This document shows positions 61,312 through 64,000 of a stretch of DNA of 64,000 nucleotides, one piece after another. Position numbers and translations under genes: made by a program. Under the pieces are notes generated by a model. That model was given only the letters and a program-made list of their open reading frames with translations, did no database searches and had not been told where the DNA came from. The first letter of the stretch is position 1. Each line of letters opens with the position of its first letter. The DNA lies in NCBI GenBank assembly GCA_034421295.1, contig DAOUKM010000002.1:1-64000 (forward strand), read 5' to 3'. The stretch is from CAUZIR01 sp034421295. GTDB taxonomy: Bacteria; Chloroflexota; Dehalococcoidia; Lucifugimonadales; UBA2962.

Positions 61312-62262
61312 CTAGATCCCCAGCAGCCGGACGGCGTTCTGGCCCAGGATGGCCTCCTTCTCCTCCAGGGACAGCACGGGAAGGTCCATCACCTTCTGGA
61401 CGCAGTCGATCGGGTCCCACCATGGAAAGTCGGTGCCGAGCATGACCCTGTCAGGGCCGATGTCCCTGATCAGCCGGGCGAACTGCTCCGCTGTGGGGCC
61501 CCTGCCGATGTCGATCCACTCCATCAGCTCGCAGACGTCGTACATGGCCTGCGGATAGGCCTCGGCAAAGAGCCTGGTCTGGTGCCAGGACCCGTTGCCC
61601 ATGTGCGCCATGATCAGCCGCAGGTCGGGGTAGCGTTCGTAGACCGGGGCGAAGGCCCAGGGATCGCCGTACTGGTCCATGACGTGGGAGCTTCCGGAGT
61701 GGGCGACGATGCCAAGGCCCATCTCAAGGCATGCCTCGTAGACGGGCCGCATCCGCGGATCGCCCATGAAAAAGCCCTGGATGACCGAGTGAAGCTTTAC
61801 GCCGCGGGCCCCGTGTCCTTCCACCAGATCCCGCAGGTGCGCTACGTTCTCCTCGGGCGTCATCACGGAGGGGTCGATGTTGACGTAGGGGAGCAGCCTC
61901 GGATGGTCCCTGCCCACCCCGCATGCCCACAGGTTCGACCTGCGCAGGCTGGCGGCGCTCTCTGCGTTGATGGCGTCTATTCGCCGGCCCCGCTCTTGCT
62001 CCGAGAGGCCCTGTGGCAGGGCGGCTATCCGGTCGTGGCGAAACAGGAGAGACGGCTCGAAGTGGACGAAGATAGCACGGTCGGCACCCGCCTCGTCAAG
62101 AGCCGCGATGCCGTCCTCGGGGTCTCCCCCGTACCTGCCGTACTTGGGGAGCCTGCCGCCGGCCTTAAACTCCCACCCGTCGTACATCTCGACGTACTTA
62201 CGGCCCTCGTCCTTGGTGGGGTAAAGGTGCATGTGGGTGTCTATGATCAGTGGGTCCGCCAT
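61312..62262 (-). CDS. Amidohydrolase_2 family metal-dependent hydrolase
   Basis: A 316-residue TIM-barrel hydrolase or decarboxylase of the amidohydrolase_2 (ACMSD-like) family. Metal ligands: IDTHMH near the N-terminus, KLHSV, AHSG and the Asp in MLGTDFPWWDP. Members include decarboxylases of aromatic acids and lactonases. It converges with the D-aminoacylase-like gene and lies 57 bases beyond the monooxygenase gene in the same direction, so it may act on that enzyme's product. ATG 62262. Confidence 0.87.
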   Translation of the reverse strand: MADPLIIDTHMHLYPTKDEGRKYVEMYDGWEFKAGGRLPKYGRYGGDPEDGIAALDEAGADRAIFVHFEPSLLFRHDRIAALPQGLSEQERGRRIDAINAESAASLRRSNLWACGVGRDHPRLLPYVNIDPSVMTPEENVAHLRDLVEGHGARGVKLHSVIQGFFMGDPRMRPVYEACLEMGLGIVAHSGSSHVMDQYGDPWAFAPVYERYPDLRLIMAHMGNGSWHQTRLFAEAYPQAMYDVCELMEWIDIGRGPTAEQFARLIRDIGPDRVMLGTDFPWWDPIDCVQKVMDLPVLSLEEKEAILGQNAVRLLGI

Positions 62263-62319
62263 GTCGGTAAGCTCCTTTCTGCTCTCCCGGATCTCGCGTC
62301 CGGCGCGATCGGGGAGGCG

Positions 62320-63420
62320 TCACGGGGTCAGGTCGGCCAGCCGGGGCATCACCTCGGTCTTGAGCAGCGTCAGGGTCCGGCGAAAGCCCTCGGGGTCGTC
62401 TGCATGGTCAAGCACCATCGCTAGCAGGACCCCGAAACCCCCCGAGATCTCGTGCAGCTCCCTGATCTTCGCCGCAACGGTGTCGGGAGAGCCCACCAGC
62501 CAGGAGTGATCGAGGATGTAGTCCAGGGTCACCGCATCGTCCGGCACCGACTCGTCGTGCTTCATGCTGGCTACTATCGGCTGTGGGCCGGAGGACCAGA
62601 ACGGGTAGAGGTACTCTTCCCAGGCGCGCCACAGCATGCCCTCCCGGGCCTGCCTGCGGGCCTCCTCATCGGTGTCGGCAATCCAGACGTCCCGGACCAC
62701 TCTCCACTCGCTGCGCGGCGGCGGCCTGCGTCCGGCCTCGGCTGCGCCCTCGGCCATCACCCCCCACTGGGATGCAAGGTACGCCGCGCCCAGGCCCAGG
62801 GTCAGGGGTATGTATCCACGCTCTCCCGCCATCTTCAGTGTTGCCGAACGGGGGCTGCCCGCGGCGACGGCGATGGGCGGATGGGGCCGGGTGAACGGAG
62901 CGCAGTTGATCTTGAGCTTCGCCCAGGCAAGCTCCTCGGGGCCCGGCACGCTGACGTTCCAGAACCTGCCCCGGAACTCCTCGGGACCCTCCGTTCGCCA
63001 GAGCATGAGCATGATGTCCAGTGCCTCGCGGAACATCTCCCTGTGCTCACCACCGTCATAATCGACATCGAAGAGGGCGACGTCGCTGGGCAGGCCGCCG
63101 GAGCCGACGCCCACCATGAACCGGCCCTGGGCCAGGTGATCAAGGTACGCGGCGCGGTGGGCTAGGTCCACCGGATGGTGGAAGGGCAGCAGGTAGACCC
63201 CGGTGCCGAGCCTGATCCTGTCAGTCCGCTGAAGGGCCTGGGCGATGATCATCTCGGCCGTCGGCAGCGGCTCCCACTCCGAGGCGAAGTGTTCCCCGAT
63301 CCAGGCCTCGACGTATCCGAGCTCCTCGCCGAGCTCGATGGCGGCGAGGTCCCATCGGTGGGCGTCTAGCTTGGAGCGCTCGGGCGGGTGATTGCCCATG
63401 AGCATCAGCCCAGCCTTCAA
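62320..63420 (-). CDS. Luciferase-like flavin monooxygenase
   Basis: A 366-residue luciferase-like protein. KAGLMLMGNHPP, WIGEHFASEWEP, RIRLGTGVYLLPFHHP, AQGRFMVGVGSGGLPSD and HPPIAVAAGS place it among limonene/alkane-type flavin monooxygenases. TTG 63420 is the start: GGAGG lies five bases upstream, and the TTG overlaps the TGA of the upstream HPP gene (TTGA). The frame is open 54 codons further but overlaps HPP. The order HPP, monooxygenase, amidohydrolase on this strand suggests one operon. Confidence 0.87.
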   Translation of the reverse strand: MKAGLMLMGNHPPERSKLDAHRWDLAAIELGEELGYVEAWIGEHFASEWEPLPTAEMIIAQALQRTDRIRLGTGVYLLPFHHPVDLAHRAAYLDHLAQGRFMVGVGSGGLPSDVALFDVDYDGGEHREMFREALDIMLMLWRTEGPEEFRGRFWNVSVPGPEELAWAKLKINCAPFTRPHPPIAVAAGSPRSATLKMAGERGYIPLTLGLGAAYLASQWGVMAEGAAEAGRRPPPRSEWRVVRDVWIADTDEEARRQAREGMLWRAWEEYLYPFWSSGPQPIVASMKHDESVPDDAVTLDYILDHSWLVGSPDTVAAKIRELHEISGGFGVLLAMVLDHADDPEGFRRTLTLLKTEVMPRLADLTP

Positions 63421-63965
63421 AGGTGCCTCCAGCCCAAGGTTGGCGGAAATATAGCACGGCGGCCCTGGGGATCGGCCAGGCACTCCGATCGCGCAGGAGC
63501 GCAGCGCAAGACAAACGCGGTGCCGATCAGGATGAAGGCCACGGACGACCAGCTCCAGCCTCCCAGCGCCAGCGCGAGGCATGTCGCCGCAGCCGGTGGG
63601 TGCTCGGTGTCGGTCACCACCATGACGAAGGTCCCGAGCCCTACGGCGCCGCAGGCGACCAGGCCCCAGATGATCCTGCTCTGATCGATCGCGCCGTCAA
63701 GGCCCTGTATGGCGGCGACTCCCGCGAACGCCGCCCCGGCCAGTACGCCGACGACGTGGCCGCCGATCACCCTCCGGGTCTGGGAGGCAACGCTGTGGGG
63801 GATCGCGAACACGATGAACGCCGTGGAGGCTATCGTCACCATTACGGCCCCTGGAACCACGGCTCCCTCGACCGCCAGCAGCGCGAACAGGGTTGCCGCC
63901 ACCAGCCCTGTCTGGAGCAGGTAGCTGCCCTTGCGGCGACCTAGGTTTTCGTCAAACAGCCGCAT
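63417..63965 (-). CDS. HPP-family integral membrane protein
   Basis: A 182-residue membrane protein with the family's HPP signature: TDTEHPPAAATCLALALGG. Four to five hydrophobic helices are visible (LLQTGLVAATLFALLAV, VMVTIASTAFIVFAIP, VVGVLAGAAFAGVAAI, IIWGLVACGAVGLGTFVMVV, VAFILIGTAFVL). HPP proteins have been linked to nitrite transport in chloroplasts and cyanobacteria, but most bacterial members are uncharacterised. ATG 63965; a few bases upstream the window ends, so any preceding gene is unseen. Coupled to the downstream monooxygenase by a TTGA overlap. Confidence 0.88.
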   Translation of the reverse strand: MRLFDENLGRRKGSYLLQTGLVAATLFALLAVEGAVVPGAVMVTIASTAFIVFAIPHSVASQTRRVIGGHVVGVLAGAAFAGVAAIQGLDGAIDQSRIIWGLVACGAVGLGTFVMVVTDTEHPPAAATCLALALGGWSWSSVAFILIGTAFVLRCAPARSECLADPQGRRAIFPPTLGWRHL

Positions 63966-64000
63966 CGTCCTAGGGACGAAGATACGACAGTTCTCCGGCA

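Overview
The window is a high-GC bacterial chromosome segment with dense genes on both strands, short intergenic gaps and no phage, IS or CRISPR signal. The gene mix (four luciferase-like flavin/F420 monooxygenases, several amidohydrolases and acyl-CoA/MaoC genes, threonine-aldolase-type PLP enzymes, a PPOX-type F420/flavin protein) most resembles Chloroflexota of the SAR202/Dehalococcoidia type. That assignment is an inference from gene content; no phylogeny was possible. I call 58 protein genes, the 3' end of a 23S rRNA, two tRNAs and several regulatory sites. No gene-free stretch exceeds about 230 bases.

Layout. 1-631: 23S rRNA 3' end, initiator tRNA and a strong terminator, with no 5S between them. 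736-4294: translationally coupled amidase, aldo/keto reductase and amidohydrolase. 4393-12961: arginine biosynthesis (argJ, argB, argD, argG, argH) with an acyl-CoA dehydrogenase and a MaoC hydratase set between argG and argH, then rpe. 13057-24464: a luciferase-like monooxygenase, tsaD, a tandem pair of fold-type III PLP proteins (one without the Schiff-base lysine), a thioredoxin-reductase-like flavoprotein, a methyltransferase, a Kelch lipoprotein, TPR proteins and a gamma-carbonic-anhydrase-like protein. 24506-38771: argS, selD, hydrolases, CCA-adding enzyme, fumarase, threonine aldolase, rarA and selA. 38918-44390: coaE, a CbbQ/NorQ-type MoxR ATPase, a CoA-pyrophosphatase-type Nudix protein and a very large NorD/CbbO-type VWA protein. 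44457-48891: a four-gene Gld-like ABC exporter operon. 49058-52909: speD, agmatinase, cysteine desulfurase, a lipoprotein, thioredoxin and tRNA-Sec. 52912-56971: a Rad50/Mre11-like pair bounded by a direct repeat of the tRNA-Sec 3' end. 57064-64000: catabolic genes (SDR, monooxygenases, D-aminoacylase-like and other amidohydrolases) and an HPP membrane protein.

The most notable system is selenocysteine. The window holds selA, a tRNA-Sec gene (selC) and a selD that is itself a selenoprotein: its catalytic residue is encoded by an in-frame TGA at 27303-27305, followed by a hairpin resembling the E. coli fdhF SECIS. A standard ORF call starts selD after this codon and loses the active site. selB is not in the window. 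The 3' end of selC also appears to have been an integration site for the Rad50/Mre11-like module.

Other features of note: about a fifth of the genes appear to start at TTG, often with a good Shine-Dalgarno sequence, and several promoters have an extended -10 of the form TGCTAGAAT or TGCTATACT.
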